Of a DNA stretch of 14,523 nt, positions 1 to 9,227 are shown piece after piece. The stretch is taken from positions 1 through 14,523 of the forward strand of contig JANBPT010001105.1 of the NCBI GenBank assembly GCA_027575765.1, in the 5' to 3' direction. The notes beneath the pieces were generated by a model. The model did no database searches, had not been told where the DNA came from, and saw nothing but the letters and a program-made list of their open reading frames with translations. Within the stretch, counting starts at the first letter, position 1, and each line of letters starts with the position of its first letter. Position numbers and translations under genes: made by a program. The DNA comes from Tieghemiomyces parasiticus. Lineage: Eukaryota; Kickxellomycota; Dimargaritomycetes; Dimargaritales; Dimargaritaceae.

Positions 1-544
1 CCTATTTCCGTTAGCTATTTTATTTTGTTTACGGCACATACACACACGTCAATATAAAGTTGTTAATAATTACTATCAGGTATCAATTTGTAACAGTAGT
101 CTACAGAAGGAGCACGACGTTCACCGGATAACAGAAAGTCCACTATCAATTAGAGAATGAATTTGGTGGCCGTGCGGCATTGGTAGGTTCGGATTTGAAG
201 CGACGGCGAAGTGTGTCAATTATGGTGGTCAGTCTAAAAAGAGAGCGGGGGAATGGATCTAGAGACGCGCAATAAAACGATAGATAACGCAGCGTGAAAG
301 ATGGAGATCGGGACGCAATCAAGAGATGGATGGAGACGAGGGCGGATGTAAAAATACAGCGAATGGGGGGGGGGGAGAGAACGAGGGGACTATAAATGGC
401 ACAGGATTTTGTATGAAGTGATACTTTGAAGGGACTAATCCACTGCGTGATACAATTGGGTCACATTGGACAACCAACGAAGGACTGCGTAGACCGGCTG
501 AGGGGAGAGGAGTGGGTAGGTGGGAAACTCATGAACGGAGTGCT
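1..544. other. 3' flank of the homeobox gene, no gene seen
   Basis: No coding region is supported here. This is the downstream side of the minus-strand homeobox gene. It is AT-rich at the far end, where a minus-strand AATAAA occurs at 19-24, about 520 bases past the stop and probably too far to be its main polyadenylation signal. A short CA repeat lies at 35-47, and an uninterrupted run of 11 G at 365-375 sits in a purine-rich stretch (about 296-400). Confidence 0.6.
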
Positions 545-1966
545 CTAAAGGGGTTGCTTCCAAAACGCCTCCTTTTTGATGGAAGGCAGACGGGCGACCA
601 ACTTCTGGCTGGAATGATCCTGTGGGGAAAAGGCAGGTAATGTTATACCACTGGCAAAGGTGGAAGTGGTACTAGCCGCGGCGGACGGCGCCATCGATAC
701 GCTCTGACCTGTATCCCCACCGTTACTGCTACTGCTACGGTAACCGATGCGCGGTCGATGTTGGTCAACAGGTGAGGAGGTAGTAGCGCGAAGTCCATGG
801 GCGCGAGAAAGGTGGGCCGGTGAGCGGCGAATAGGACCTGGCAAGTGATCAGTCGAGTGGGCATACTGGCGAGGGTTGGCGGAAGGGTCCGTGGAAACGA
901 TGCCCTGTTGACGAGCGGGCGAATGAGCCTGAGTAGTCTCGGTATACCGTTTGGGCGACACCCTCCGGAGGTAGGCCTCAAACCGGGCTCGGGCAGCAAC
1001 TGCGGTGGCAGTGGCACGTTCAACCGCGGCGTCAGCCGCCTCCACTTCACAACGTAGGGTCTCGATAGAACTGGCGCGGCTATATTTGTGTTCGAGTGAA
1101 CCAGGCGACATGAGAGTGGGCGGAGGAAAACCATCCGAACAGGTCGAGGCCTTGGTCGGATGGAGCGATGCGGCGTGGGGTGAGGTGAGTGAATGGCGCA
1201 CGGAGGAAGAGGCATGGTAGTAAGGGTGGGGAGCCGTAGCATTCGGCGTTTGGCTCAAATAACGGCGTAGGGTGCCGGTGGAATCGGTCGACGTGGTGCA
1301 GCTGTTGATTGACTGTGACATATAGCCCGGGTGGCTCGGTACCCGCTCGACGGGGTAACACTGAAGCGACGGGCTGGCCGCCTGGGGCCGTGAGGGTAGA
1401 GTCTCGAGCAGGAAACCGCGGCCAGGGGCAGTGGCGGTCACCGCTGGCGGGCAGACATAGGCGGCCCGGTCGTGCATTTGCTTTGCGGGTGGTGGCAGCG
1501 GGGGTGATGAGGGGTCGGCGGACTGTCTGGCGGATCGGTTGAGCGCATTATAGTAAGCGGACCATTGGCGATGGCGTTCCTGCTTTTCGCGGTGCTTCTT
1601 GGCGGTCTGGCGTTTATTTTGGAACCAAATTTGTACATACCGGAGCGGCCGACCCAGCTTCTTGGCGAGCATCAGCTTTGTGTCACGGTCCGGGAGGGGA
1701 TTATTTTCGAATGAGGCTTCCAAGATAGCCTGTAGCTCCGGCTGGATACGCGGGCGCCGGGGCAGATTATCGTTCGATACGTCGGCAGCAAGCTCTTCGG
1801 TGTCGCTGGTTATAGCGGCCGGAGGAGACCCTGGAAGGGTGACGGAGGCGACCTTGGGGTCGGGTAGCATGCCAACCAGGCACCGGCCGGGTGACTCTGC
1901 GGATAAGGTAGGGGATACGACCGGGCTGCAAGCGACCTTGGCTCGGGGGTATGCTTCGGCCATCAT
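545..1966 (-). CDS. Homeodomain transcription factor, 473 aa
   Basis: This is a nuclear DNA-binding regulator. A typical 60-residue homeodomain lies at about residues 67-126 (bases 1589-1768). Helix 1 carries the core residues L82 and F86 (homeodomain 16 and 20). The recognition helix reads VQIWFQNKRQ, with W114, F115, Q116, N117 and R119 at homeodomain 48, 49, 50, 51 and 53. There is no three-residue TALE insertion, and Q50 predicts a TAAT-type core site. A basic KKHREK stretch follows, a likely nuclear localisation signal. The remainder is low-complexity Ser/Pro/Thr-rich sequence, apart from an Ala/Arg/Glu-rich predicted helix at about 294-336. The frame is uninterrupted and intronless, ends in TAG, and starts with tandem ATGs (1966 or 1963). 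The only recognisable domain is the homeodomain, so target genes and a fungal orthologue cannot be named. Fungal proteins of this build include regulators of development and phosphate or filamentation responses. Confidence 0.9.
   Translation of the reverse strand: MMAEAYPRAKVACSPVVSPTLSAESPGRCLVGMLPDPKVASVTLPGSPPAAITSDTEELAADVSNDNLPRRPRIQPELQAILEASFENNPLPDRDTKLMLAKKLGRPLRYVQIWFQNKRQTAKKHREKQERHRQWSAYYNALNRSARQSADPSSPPLPPPAKQMHDRAAYVCPPAVTATAPGRGFLLETLPSRPQAASPSLQCYPVERVPSHPGYMSQSINSCTTSTDSTGTLRRYLSQTPNATAPHPYYHASSSVRHSLTSPHAASLHPTKASTCSDGFPPPTLMSPGSLEHKYSRASSIETLRCEVEAADAAVERATATAVAARARFEAYLRRVSPKRYTETTQAHSPARQQGIVSTDPSANPRQYAHSTDHLPGPIRRSPAHLSRAHGLRATTSSPVDQHRPRIGYRSSSSNGGDTGQSVSMAPSAAASTTSTFASGITLPAFSPQDHSSQKLVARLPSIKKEAFWKQPL
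1589..1768 (-). other. Homeodomain-encoding segment (homeobox)
   Basis: This encodes residues 67-126 of the homeodomain protein. The three-helix pattern is complete: an N-terminal arm with RRPR, helix 1 with L16 and F20, then helix 2 and helix 3 with the WFQNKR signature. N51, which contacts adenine in nearly all homeodomains, and R53, which contacts the phosphate backbone, are both present, so DNA binding should be intact. Confidence 0.93.
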
Positions 1967-2068
1967 GAAGGGGGTGGTGTTAAGGTTGTCGAGAGAGAGG
2001 TGGCGGTGGGAGGGGCAGAGAGGGTGAGGCTCCGCATGGAAGGGGGGCTCAACCTTGCTAAATACTGA

Positions 2069-2079
2069 GGGGGGGGGGG
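2069..2079. repeat. G11 homopolymer in the leader of the homeobox gene
   Basis: There are eleven consecutive G on the plus strand, which would be C11 in the transcript, about 100 bases before the start codon. A second run of the same length lies at 365-375 beyond the 3' end. Such runs are length-unstable during replication and can mislead sequencing. Confidence 0.8.
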
Positions 2080-2318
2080 TGATGGGAGGGCGCGGTGGCC
2101 TTCAATGGATACGCCGAATTGACTGGCTCTAGGCGGAAGGATGGTCGCCGATAATGGCGATAGCTATGGAGGGTGGCGTGATACGGCCAATTTTTCAGAA
2201 ACGGACACTGGAGGCTAAATCTAAAATGGTAGTGAATAGTCGTGGAAAATAGGTAACTGCGTAAATACGAAAAAGATGCCAATGTAAACCTGTCCAGTCC
2301 GGTGGTGGGCTCGGTTCA

Positions 2319-2328
2319 TTATATATAG
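2319..2328 (-). promoter_or_regulatory. Candidate TATA box of the homeobox gene
   Basis: On the minus strand the sequence reads TATATATAAT, a strong TATA match, 353 bases upstream of the start codon. It would place transcription start near 2290 and give a leader of about 320 bases. Two minus-strand CCAAT boxes lie upstream at 2405-2409 and 2498-2502, at plausible promoter distances. No experimental or comparative support is available. Confidence 0.45.
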
Positions 2329-2404
2329 CTGAAACCAATACGATCCGGGTTTCAAGGGACGGAAGGGATATTAGGGAAAAGGGGGTGCGAATGCACGGAG
2401 GACC

Positions 2405-2409
2405 ATTGG
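2405..2409 (-). promoter_or_regulatory. CCAAT box upstream of the homeobox gene
   Basis: ATTGG on the plus strand is CCAAT on the minus strand, about 77 bases upstream of the candidate TATA box. That spacing suits the Hap/NF-Y complex. A five-base motif occurs often by chance, so the position is the only support. Confidence 0.35.
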
Positions 2410-2497
2410 TAGGAGGAAGAGAAGGAGGGAAAGGATGCCAAGGCATAGGGTATGAATGAGACTATGGTTGTGTGGCTCGCGGCAGTGTCCCCCCCCC

Positions 2498-2502
2498 ATT
2501 GG
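2498..2502 (-). promoter_or_regulatory. Second CCAAT box upstream of the homeobox gene
   Basis: This is another minus-strand CCAAT, next to a run of nine C on the plus strand (2489-2497). It lies about 170 bases upstream of the candidate TATA box. It is listed because two CCAAT boxes in the same orientation precede the same TATA element; alone it would be weak. Confidence 0.3.
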
Positions 2503-4332
2503 GCTTGCGACAATGATAAAGTGCACGAAAGCTGTTCATGCTGAAAGGGGCGGGTGAGGACAAAGGCTATTGAGGGGCCCAACAAAGAAGCACGCCCGAG
2601 AACAAAGCAAAGGAGGGAAGAGCAGGGGGAAGGGAGGGGACAGCAGGAAACGGGGAGATGGCCAAGTGCAGTGTAATGCTGGGTAGAGGAGAGGGACCGT
2701 GGACCAGATGAGTCGCGATGACAGAGGCCAGCAGCCGCATGGTGTAACCCTATGTTGCTAGTGACAGGGTTGGCGGGCCACGGGGCCCTCGCCACTTAGC
2801 GCACTTTTTTAAAAGGACCATTACTGTGTCGTGGTTTTTTTACGGCTTTGCCACGGCCCATGGCCGCCCACTTCCTAGTTAACTGACCTCTCGCTGTTCG
2901 TCTGGATTTTGCGGTCGCGGCATCAGTGCTTGATGTTTGTCATAGCTGGCTAATACGAGGTGCAACTTGGCCGTCTCTGCGAGGGATTCCTAGGTGTGAG
3001 GTTGGGTTTGACGAGGTTGGTTGCTACCTGGCCACACCTTGAAGCTGCCCACACTTCAACTAAGTAGGGTAGACGAAGGAGAGCCTCCTGAGGAAATGAG
3101 AAGTGTACGACGGTGAACTCCGCGTACCACGTCCCAAGTGGGTCTGTCGCTCCCCACCACCCTACGCCTGGCCCTCCACTTTCCCCAAGCCAAGTGCCTA
3201 GTAATCTAGCAAAGGTTAGGGAGGGGGGAAGTTCCTCGCATAATCGTCCAAAGGCACGGGTAGGTATGTCGGTAGTGTGCCGTAAGGGGGAGGGATTGGT
3301 GTTATCGGTTGTACCAGTGGATCTTCGGAATGAGGGAGCGATGCAATGAGGAATATTGTGTCCCAGCCACCCCCCTTCCCCTTTCGTTCTTCTCAGTAAA
3401 ATTCACTAACGGCACGATGCCCGCACCGGTCCACTATGCTCAGCCTAACTGGCAGAGAATGTGAATAAAGGCATTCAAGAGTCCCCGACCAGTCCGAGAA
3501 CCGTCTCCGTCAAGAGATCCAGCTTTTAACTGCTGTTGTGAAAGTGATAGATAGCACGGCCAATGTGTAGAGGTGGCTCATCTCACTAAGAGCACAATAT
3601 GGAATGGTTACCCCGACATGGGTCCTAATATGTCAGTCGGCGTGACGGTGCCCCTCCCCCGATACAGCATTATTACAGGGCCAATGCGCCCGGCGGCTGT
3701 AATGTGGGCGTACGAGCAGTAATGCAGTAGGTATTCACACATAAGTTACTACGCGGGAGGATAAACTGGGTATAGCAGCCTAGTAGAGGGGCGGGGAAGG
3801 AGGCTAAAGCGCTCGGTCGTATTGAGCTACAAGAAGCCACGCTAACAAGCCAGAGAGCAAGGGTACACCAGACTGCCGACGAGGTTAGGCAGAATGGCTG
3901 AACTCCCGTGTAATGGCCAGGTATAGCACGAGTAACTAGCAGCTGAGTCTTGGCACCATCAGGCGCTCCTGCGAGGGCATGGAGGTGCCACAGAGAGGTC
4001 GTGTGCGCGGAGAGCCTGCCAATATGCACGCATGGTGGAATGGTAGCACGAGGTGGGCGGGGATAGCCATGAGCGAGGCTGGTCACACTATTAAAGGTAA
4101 CCCATCGGCTCTGCAAAGATAAAGGAGATGTGGGTAAAGGCCGATGAAAAGGAGGGTGGAGTGCAAAGCTGTGCGATGCGGGTGGGGTCAAAAGTAAGGT
4201 CTTATCGGGAGAGTTAGAAATAGCAAGCAAAATAGGGGGGCTGTAGCCATCCGAAACGCGCGCAATTAACGCGCAGGAAAGGCACAGGTCTGGAACAGAG
4301 GTTCATTATGATTTCTTTGTTGCCAGCCAAAA

Positions 4333-4380
4333 GGCCAAGGGGGGTTAGCCGAGAAGATCGGACGGCCAAGGTGCGTTAGC
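4333..4380 (+). repeat. Short tandem direct repeat, 17-base units 31 bases apart
   Basis: GGCCAAGGGGGGTTAGC at 4333-4349 recurs as GGCCAAGGTGCGTTAGC at 4364-4380, matching at 15 of 17 positions. The units are separated by 14 unrelated bases. There are only two copies, so this is not an array; function unknown. Confidence 0.6.
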
Positions 4381-6693
4381 GGCTCGGTGTCTTGGGCTGG
4401 GCGGCAACTGGGATGGGGAACGGAACAAAGGACATCAAAGTCGCCAGATATTCGCAGGTTTCGCCCGTGAGTTGCAGAGGGAGATGTTCATCCTCACCCA
4501 AAGCACCGCATGCATTGGATTTCAGGGCCCGGGTTCCGTCATGAAAAAAACCGACAGTAAACCATACCGGTCCGCTCCTGCGTATGGCGATGATCCACGA
4601 CCGCCTACACATTGGCTACCCAGCCATCGCTGCCTGTAGATGGATTGGCGGAGACGAAGTGGCGCGGGGTCCCGATCACGACAACTTGGGCGGCGGGCAT
4701 TTGGCGCTACTCCCGGCGCACAGCCATTACCAAGGTGGCACTGGCTAGCTTCGCGGAGGCTTGGGTCCCGGCCATCACCCTCCCCCCACCCTTCCCTCCC
4801 TCATGTTTCCAAGGCTGCCAAGGCAGCTGGCTAAAAGGGAGCGTGCAGAGTGGCAGCTGCCGCGGTATAGACGATGGGCGTAAGCCTGGGGGGTATGTAC
4901 TTACGGGATCTCGTCGGGGTTAACCTTGGTAGGCTGCAGCTGGGCTACCCCATCCAATTGACCCGGTATATTTACCCGTGCTTACCTGCTTAGCCAATGG
5001 GCTGCAGCCAGTCCAAGTCGGTCCGTCACCTATTGGCGTCCGCACTAAGTGGCTGAGTAGTCTCGACCATTATTCTGCCAAGCTACGTGTGGCCCGCACT
5101 GTTTCCTCGGGATAACGACCGCCATTGCCCCCTTTGCCGTCGCGCCTGGCTTGAAATGAGGCAATGAGCCGCTAAACCCCTTCCACAACGAGCAACTGCG
5201 CCGCTCAAGTTTCAAATTACTTCCACATAGTAGCCAGTGCTTCTAAAACAGGCAATACGATAAATATTCAGATGCATAGCAATACTCTGTCGACTGGGTT
5301 CCGTAGGCGCATTTGCTGCATCATCAACCCGGCGTGGCCGTCGTGCGAAATATGAAGGGAGAGCGGGTGTTCAGAGCTGACGTGGCAGACCTGCAACCAA
5401 CAGTACTTTATGGTACTCCGCTGGACCCTAGGCAGTATAGTGCATCCTGACGTCATTTCTGATTACAACTGCCACTTCTCGGCACTGTTACAGTTGTCTC
5501 CGATGAGGTCCTTCGACAATCCCGACCCTGCTCAGCGATAGTATACTAACATGTCGGGGACAGCTGGCCGACTAGGGTACTGATCCGCCTTTACCGCCCT
5601 TTTCATGCAACGCAACAGTACCCAGGTCATGAGGCACAGTATGCAGACGGTCAGCAATTTTTTTAAAAATGATAATCATCGGGTCACTATCCAGTAACAT
5701 GAATCCGCCCGCTGTTTCAACTTCTATTCGTCCCTCCCTTTTCTGTTTTAATTCTACTGAGCGGCGTCCGTTCTTTGACCAGCCCCCTATTAATTAGACG
5801 ATTAAGGGAACACGAAGGTTGGAGCACTTGTGGGTTTATTCTGCCCGCTACCGCTGTAACAAGATTAGGGTTTTACGTGACGTTTGACGACATTTCTGGT
5901 TGACGTGTCTACACCACTAGAACCCCGTAAGAATGCGCTGCCAGGGCGGAAGGCGCCGTATAGTTTGGTCACCCCATCTCTCAACCTCATCCGAAATATG
6001 AAGGCAAAAGGGAAACCGATCTCCCTTATGACCTCCAGAGCAGCACGCTGCAGCTTACCATTATTCTGGATGAGGAAACCAGTCTCCACCATCTACGCTT
6101 CTCATAGCAACGTGTGAGTCAGAACAACTGTGGGGGAGGAAGAGAGGGGCTCTGACCTCCCCACTTTATTCACCGTGCAAATGCTGGTTGTTTCGAGGGT
6201 GGCTAGAGAAGAGGGTGGGGGGGTGCCCAGCTGTGATGCCATTCAATTGCTTACTCGGTAGCTATGCGGCCGGTTTCAGAGTAGATAATTTACCATGGCT
6301 ACATTGAATTTTACTAATCGGGGCCATAATTTCAGGACGTCGATGACAATCGTTCAGGCCCCATGATCAGAAAGGGCAATGAGTCCACTGGCGAGTGTGC
6401 GATGCGAGCCTGGCCTGATGGAATGAACTGGCCAGTTTCTCATAATGAAACTGTAGCCAGCCTTGCGACTAAACTTGCTTGATGAAAAAGGGGTGAAAAC
6501 AGTATCGGGTGCATAGTTAATAGGTGGATCCGGGATGGGTGGCCCTACTTTCACCCAAATGAAAAACTGATCGGAGGTACCCTCATGTAACGAACCAATC
6601 TACTCCGTCTAGACCATTAACCACTGGCAAGCAGACACTCATACTTTCAGACCCTATGCACCCACCCATTCCCCTCGCAGCAACATCTTCCCT

Positions 6694-6720
6694 CACACAC
6701 ATATATACGCACACATACAC
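6694..6720 (+). repeat. CA/TA microsatellite
   Basis: An imperfect alternating purine-pyrimidine stretch of CA and TA dinucleotides with one CG interruption. It is ordinary simple sequence, about 175 bases upstream of the proposed left end of the mariner relic. Confidence 0.75.
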
Positions 6721-6896
6721 TTTCCCCTGTGCGAAAAGGAGGGTGACAAGTCAAGGACCAAAACCTCATGCAAGCAGTGAGTGGTTTACATCGATAACAA
6801 CCCTCCTCCCTACCTTCGCCCTATAATATGGATGATTCAAAATCACTGCCGTAAATGTAGCTTGAGGTCTCAGATATTAGCAGTGTCGATGTTGCC

Positions 6897-6915
6897 TAGA
6901 TGTGTCTAAGGCGAG
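6897..6915 (+). repeat. Candidate left terminal inverted repeat of the mariner relic
   Basis: It begins at a TA dinucleotide and shares two six-base blocks, TAGATG and TAAGGC, with the reverse complement of 8100-8118. It is degenerate, as expected if the repeats decayed along with the transposase gene. Confidence 0.45.
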
Positions 6916-7030
6916 GGATTCAATAGCATAACCTACTTTAGAACCGGACCACTCCTCACATCACAAGTTACCTTTCAACCTCCCCGCCATGGCAGCCTCT
7001 GATGCCCCGTACCCCATGATATCCTAATTT

Positions 7031-8065
7031 ATGAACAATGATGTGTGAGTCCTCTTTTATTAGTTTTATTCGAAGGGCTACAAGACAGATTCCATTTTAT
7101 CTGAACCTACCGACCAGTTGGTCTTGGCTGCCCCCAACCGTGCCACCGTCAACAAGTGACTAGCTCGCTTTTTTATGAGATACTACTCGCTTGAAGATGA
7201 TCCTTGGTCCGGCCGCCCATCAGATGCCATTGGTAAACTTTACGGGGGCATAGTTATGGAACAATAGGAGAAAGTCTTTCGATTGGCTGCCGAGAAACTA
7301 AGCCGTGTCTTTCACACTTCCCCTGGCACTGCGTACAATGTCCTACTTAGGGACCTGGGGTTGCACAGCTATTTCAACTGCTGGACCCCCCTTAACCTCA
7401 CGGATGACTAGTGCCACCAGTGGGTACGTTTTGATGCCAATATCTAAGGGAGGTTAAACAGAGCCAGTGAAAACCCGCTGGATTCCACTGCCCCAGGTAA
7501 CGAAACTTGGGTGTATCTCCACGATCCGACCACTGGCTCCAATAGCCGGAGGTGGTCCTGTCCCAACCCAGCTACGCCGAGGTCGGGCCATAGCCAAGGT
7601 TACGCTGACAGATATATGTATTCTTTTACCAGACGCAGCCTGTTGCAATTGAGAGCTAAGTTACCTGGTGTCAAGGTCTCTGTCGGTTACTACGTAGAAT
7701 GCGGGCTGAAGTCCATGCTGTAGGCCTGTGTAAAGGTACATGGAAGCTTGGCTCATCACCTCCCCCCATGGCTCCACCACCATAATGCACCGCCACACTA
7801 TGATGCAGCTACCCATGTCTATATTCCCAGCACCTGAGTCAAACTTCTTCTAGAACCTCTCTACAGTCCTACCCTGGCCCCCTATGACTTCTGGCCATTC
7901 GGGGACGCCCAAGGGCGGCTGCGCGGCAATATGCTCGCCACACCGCAGGTAGTCGTGGAGGCCTGGAAATCGGCGCTTGCCGTGCCCCGGCCAAGTGGCT
8001 ATAGAGTCTCCTTTGGCAGCTTGCTAGGAAGAGCTCGCCAGGCGCTACGGAGTGACGGCCAATAA
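7031..8065 (+). pseudogene. Mariner transposase pseudogene, 344 codons, eight stops, no frameshift
   Basis: One frame, beginning at an ATG, reads as a mariner transposase from end to end, close to the ~345 residues usual for the family. Visible in order are the N-terminal FYSKGYKT (7064), TVNK-stop-LARF (7145-7171), SLEDDPWSGRPS (7187-7222), the WVPHEL-type motif as WTPLNL (7382), ETWVYLHDP (7502), HHHNAPPH (7775), YSPTLAPYDFW (7862) and the C-terminal ALRSDGQ. The three catalytic positions fall at codons 157, 251 and 286, giving the 34-residue DD34D spacing. The first is N and the second is H; only the third is still D (7886). Internal stops lie at 7046, 7061, 7157, 7265, 7409, 7445, 7721 and 7835. 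The ATG and final TAA (8063) agree with family length. It cannot encode active enzyme. Confidence 0.9.
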
Positions 8066-8099
8066 TTTCTATAAACACTATTTAGATTTAAGCTGGCAT

Positions 8100-8118
8100 G
8101 GGCCTTATGGGTCATCTA
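8100..8118 (-). repeat. Candidate right terminal inverted repeat of the mariner relic
   Basis: Read on the minus strand it starts TAGATG and contains TAAGGC, matching the left end at 6897-6915 with one single-base gap. It lies about 35 bases beyond the transposase stop codon. The flanking TA fits the family's target-site duplication. Confidence 0.45.
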
Positions 8119-9117
8119 TGCTGGCGATCTGTCAAGGTCGTTCCCTATGGAAAGAATGGGCGAGGTTGTAAGGTAGAGGTGACGCTCAGGAAAACGCGGC
8201 TATACTTGGAACCATGACAGCAAATATTCATTCTCCGACTTTCTTCCCCCCCCCTCCGTAAGCACCAAGAGGATGGGCAATATTCCTGTGATAAATAGGG
8301 TACCTCATGAAGGCATACTAGGCCCATTACGGAGCCGAGCATATGGCGTCGCAGGCTGCACGGCCATGCCCGTACCTGAATCAGATCCGATGGGATGATA
8401 CAATGGGACCAAAGTTGACGACATAGGGACCAAACCCTCAACGGAGTGAGTGAGCGTCCAGGAGGGACATTATACAATTGAGGGTGGCGAAGGAAAAGTG
8501 GGGGGGGGTGAGAACGGAAGGAACGAGTAGATTTAGGGTGTTCAATGCTGAGGCCCGAAAAAAGTTTGTGTTTTTTACCTATTTTGGCTAAAGTTACAAA
8601 GTTAGGATAACCTGTATTATGCAGGAGAACAGTTCCACTCCGTAATCTCCGGTGCACCTGGCGGCACAGAATGACAATAGGGAGGTAAAAAGATGGTCAC
8701 TAAGGAGGTAGGCATTGGCTACCAGGGATATGCATCCGAGCATAGCAACCTGGTCAGCTGGGTGGAATCGATGGATCCCCCCCCCGAAACCCTGCCATCC
8801 GAATCTTCGATCCATCGATGGATCATTGGTGTCGCTGGCAGGTGTAACGAGGCCGAATCAGACAATCTTGCCACACCCGTTACAGGGGTCCGGGCAAGAT
8901 GACCAAGTACAAAAATCGTCACTAACTGTGCTGGTCACGAAACTGAGACCAAATGGTAGCGGACAGCGAACTAGCGCGATCTATCGGAGTTAAGCTATTT
9001 TCAGGAGACCCTGTCCCAACTACTCGCCAATCGCCCAACACTGAATTCCACGCTGAGTATTTACCTACCCACCCCAAGAGTACCTTAAGCTCGGTTGAAA
9101 TGCGGCAATAAAAAGCT
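8119..9117. other. Spacer between the mariner relic and the PDI gene, no gene seen
   Basis: No supported gene. Open frames of up to 170 codons on the minus strand (8145-8657) and shorter ones at 8693-8993 on both strands lack recognisable motifs and overlap each other. The stretch holds homopolymer runs (C9 at 8246-8254, C9 at 8777-8785, and a G run near 8500) and the palindrome cluster at 8767-8824. Confidence 0.55.
8767..8824. repeat. Palindrome cluster: 16-base perfect palindrome plus an 11-base copy
   Basis: GATCCATCGATGGATC at 8809-8824 is its own reverse complement. ATCGATGGATC at 8767-8777 repeats its second part directly (8814-8824) and its first part in inverted orientation (8809-8819), so a hairpin with an 11-base stem and 31-base loop is possible. 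A run of nine C sits in the loop. Function unknown. Confidence 0.75.
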
Positions 9118-9123
9118 TTTAAT
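9118..9123 (-). terminator. Candidate polyadenylation signal of the PDI gene (ATTAAA)
   Basis: The minus strand reads ATTAAA about 105 bases after the PDI stop codon, a common variant of AATAAA at a typical 3' UTR distance. No canonical minus-strand AATAAA was seen between the stop and this point. Confidence 0.35.
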
Positions 9124-9227
9124 GGGCGTAATGCGACGCAAAAACAGAAAGACTACAACCATATAGGGAGCACCCCGGGGTGCGCCAGAAACGGAACGCC
9201 ACCCACGCCTGATACAAGCACCTCTGC

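Larger units (their letters stand above)
2340..2700. other. Purine-rich (plus) / pyrimidine-rich (minus) tract
   Basis: The plus strand is dominated by G and A in blocks such as GAGGAAGAGAAGGAGGGAAA (from about 2413) and again around 2605-2660. Read on the minus strand this is a CT-rich tract upstream of the homeobox gene, as is common in fungal promoters. Open frames through it give only Ser/Pro/Leu-rich peptides without a recognisable domain. Confidence 0.5.
2800..6896. other. Long spacer with no supported gene
   Basis: About 4 kb without a recognisable coding region, RNA gene or intact mobile element. Open frames are short (up to 185 codons, minus strand 3673-4230), of biased composition and without domain motifs. 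The sequence is mixed in composition, with a near-perfect 17-base direct repeat at 4333/4364 and a CA/TA microsatellite at 6694-6720. A frame pair at 5865-6117 is open on both strands for about 75 codons but matches nothing I recognise. The stretch may hold transposon remains too decayed to identify by eye. Confidence 0.55.
6897..8118 (+). mobile_element. Degenerate mariner-family (DD34D) DNA transposon
   Basis: A complete-length but dead mariner is inferred from the transposase frame at 7031-8062 and from matching ends. The left end reads TAGATGTGTCTAAGGCGAG (6897-6915). The reverse complement of 8100-8118 reads TAGATGACCCATAAGGCCC. They share TAGATG and TAAGGC in the same order with one single-base gap. 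Both begin with TA, the duplicated target of this superfamily. The span between the TA dinucleotides (1,218 bases) and the non-coding margins (about 132 and 51 bases) suit a mariner. The GTGTCTAA core resembles ends of mellifera-type mariners, from memory. The transposase assignment is strong; the exact ends are tentative. Confidence 0.75.

Noticed and set aside
3673..4230. A 185-codon minus-strand frame
   Set aside because: Pro/Ser/Leu/Thr-rich with no motif or domain I recognise; this length can arise by chance in about 4 kb of mid-GC spacer.
4376..4612. A 78-codon minus-strand frame with a protein-like stretch
   Set aside because: No recognised domain and no continuation through plausible splice sites, so it stays below the threshold for a gene call.
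5543..5549. A perfect TACTAAC branch-point consensus, hinting at an intron
   Set aside because: The nearest GTATGT-like donor (near 4890) is about 650 bases upstream and neither side has coding sequence, so a chance match is more likely.
5865..6117. Overlapping frames open on both strands (75 and 77 codons), with fairly natural-looking residue mix
   Set aside because: Neither translation matches a family I know, neither has clear splice sites to extend it, and both strands being open argues against reading either as a gene.
8145..8657. A 170-codon minus-strand frame
   Set aside because: Irregular composition with many Arg, Cys and Ser and no domain; it overlaps the right flank of the mariner and a homopolymer C run.
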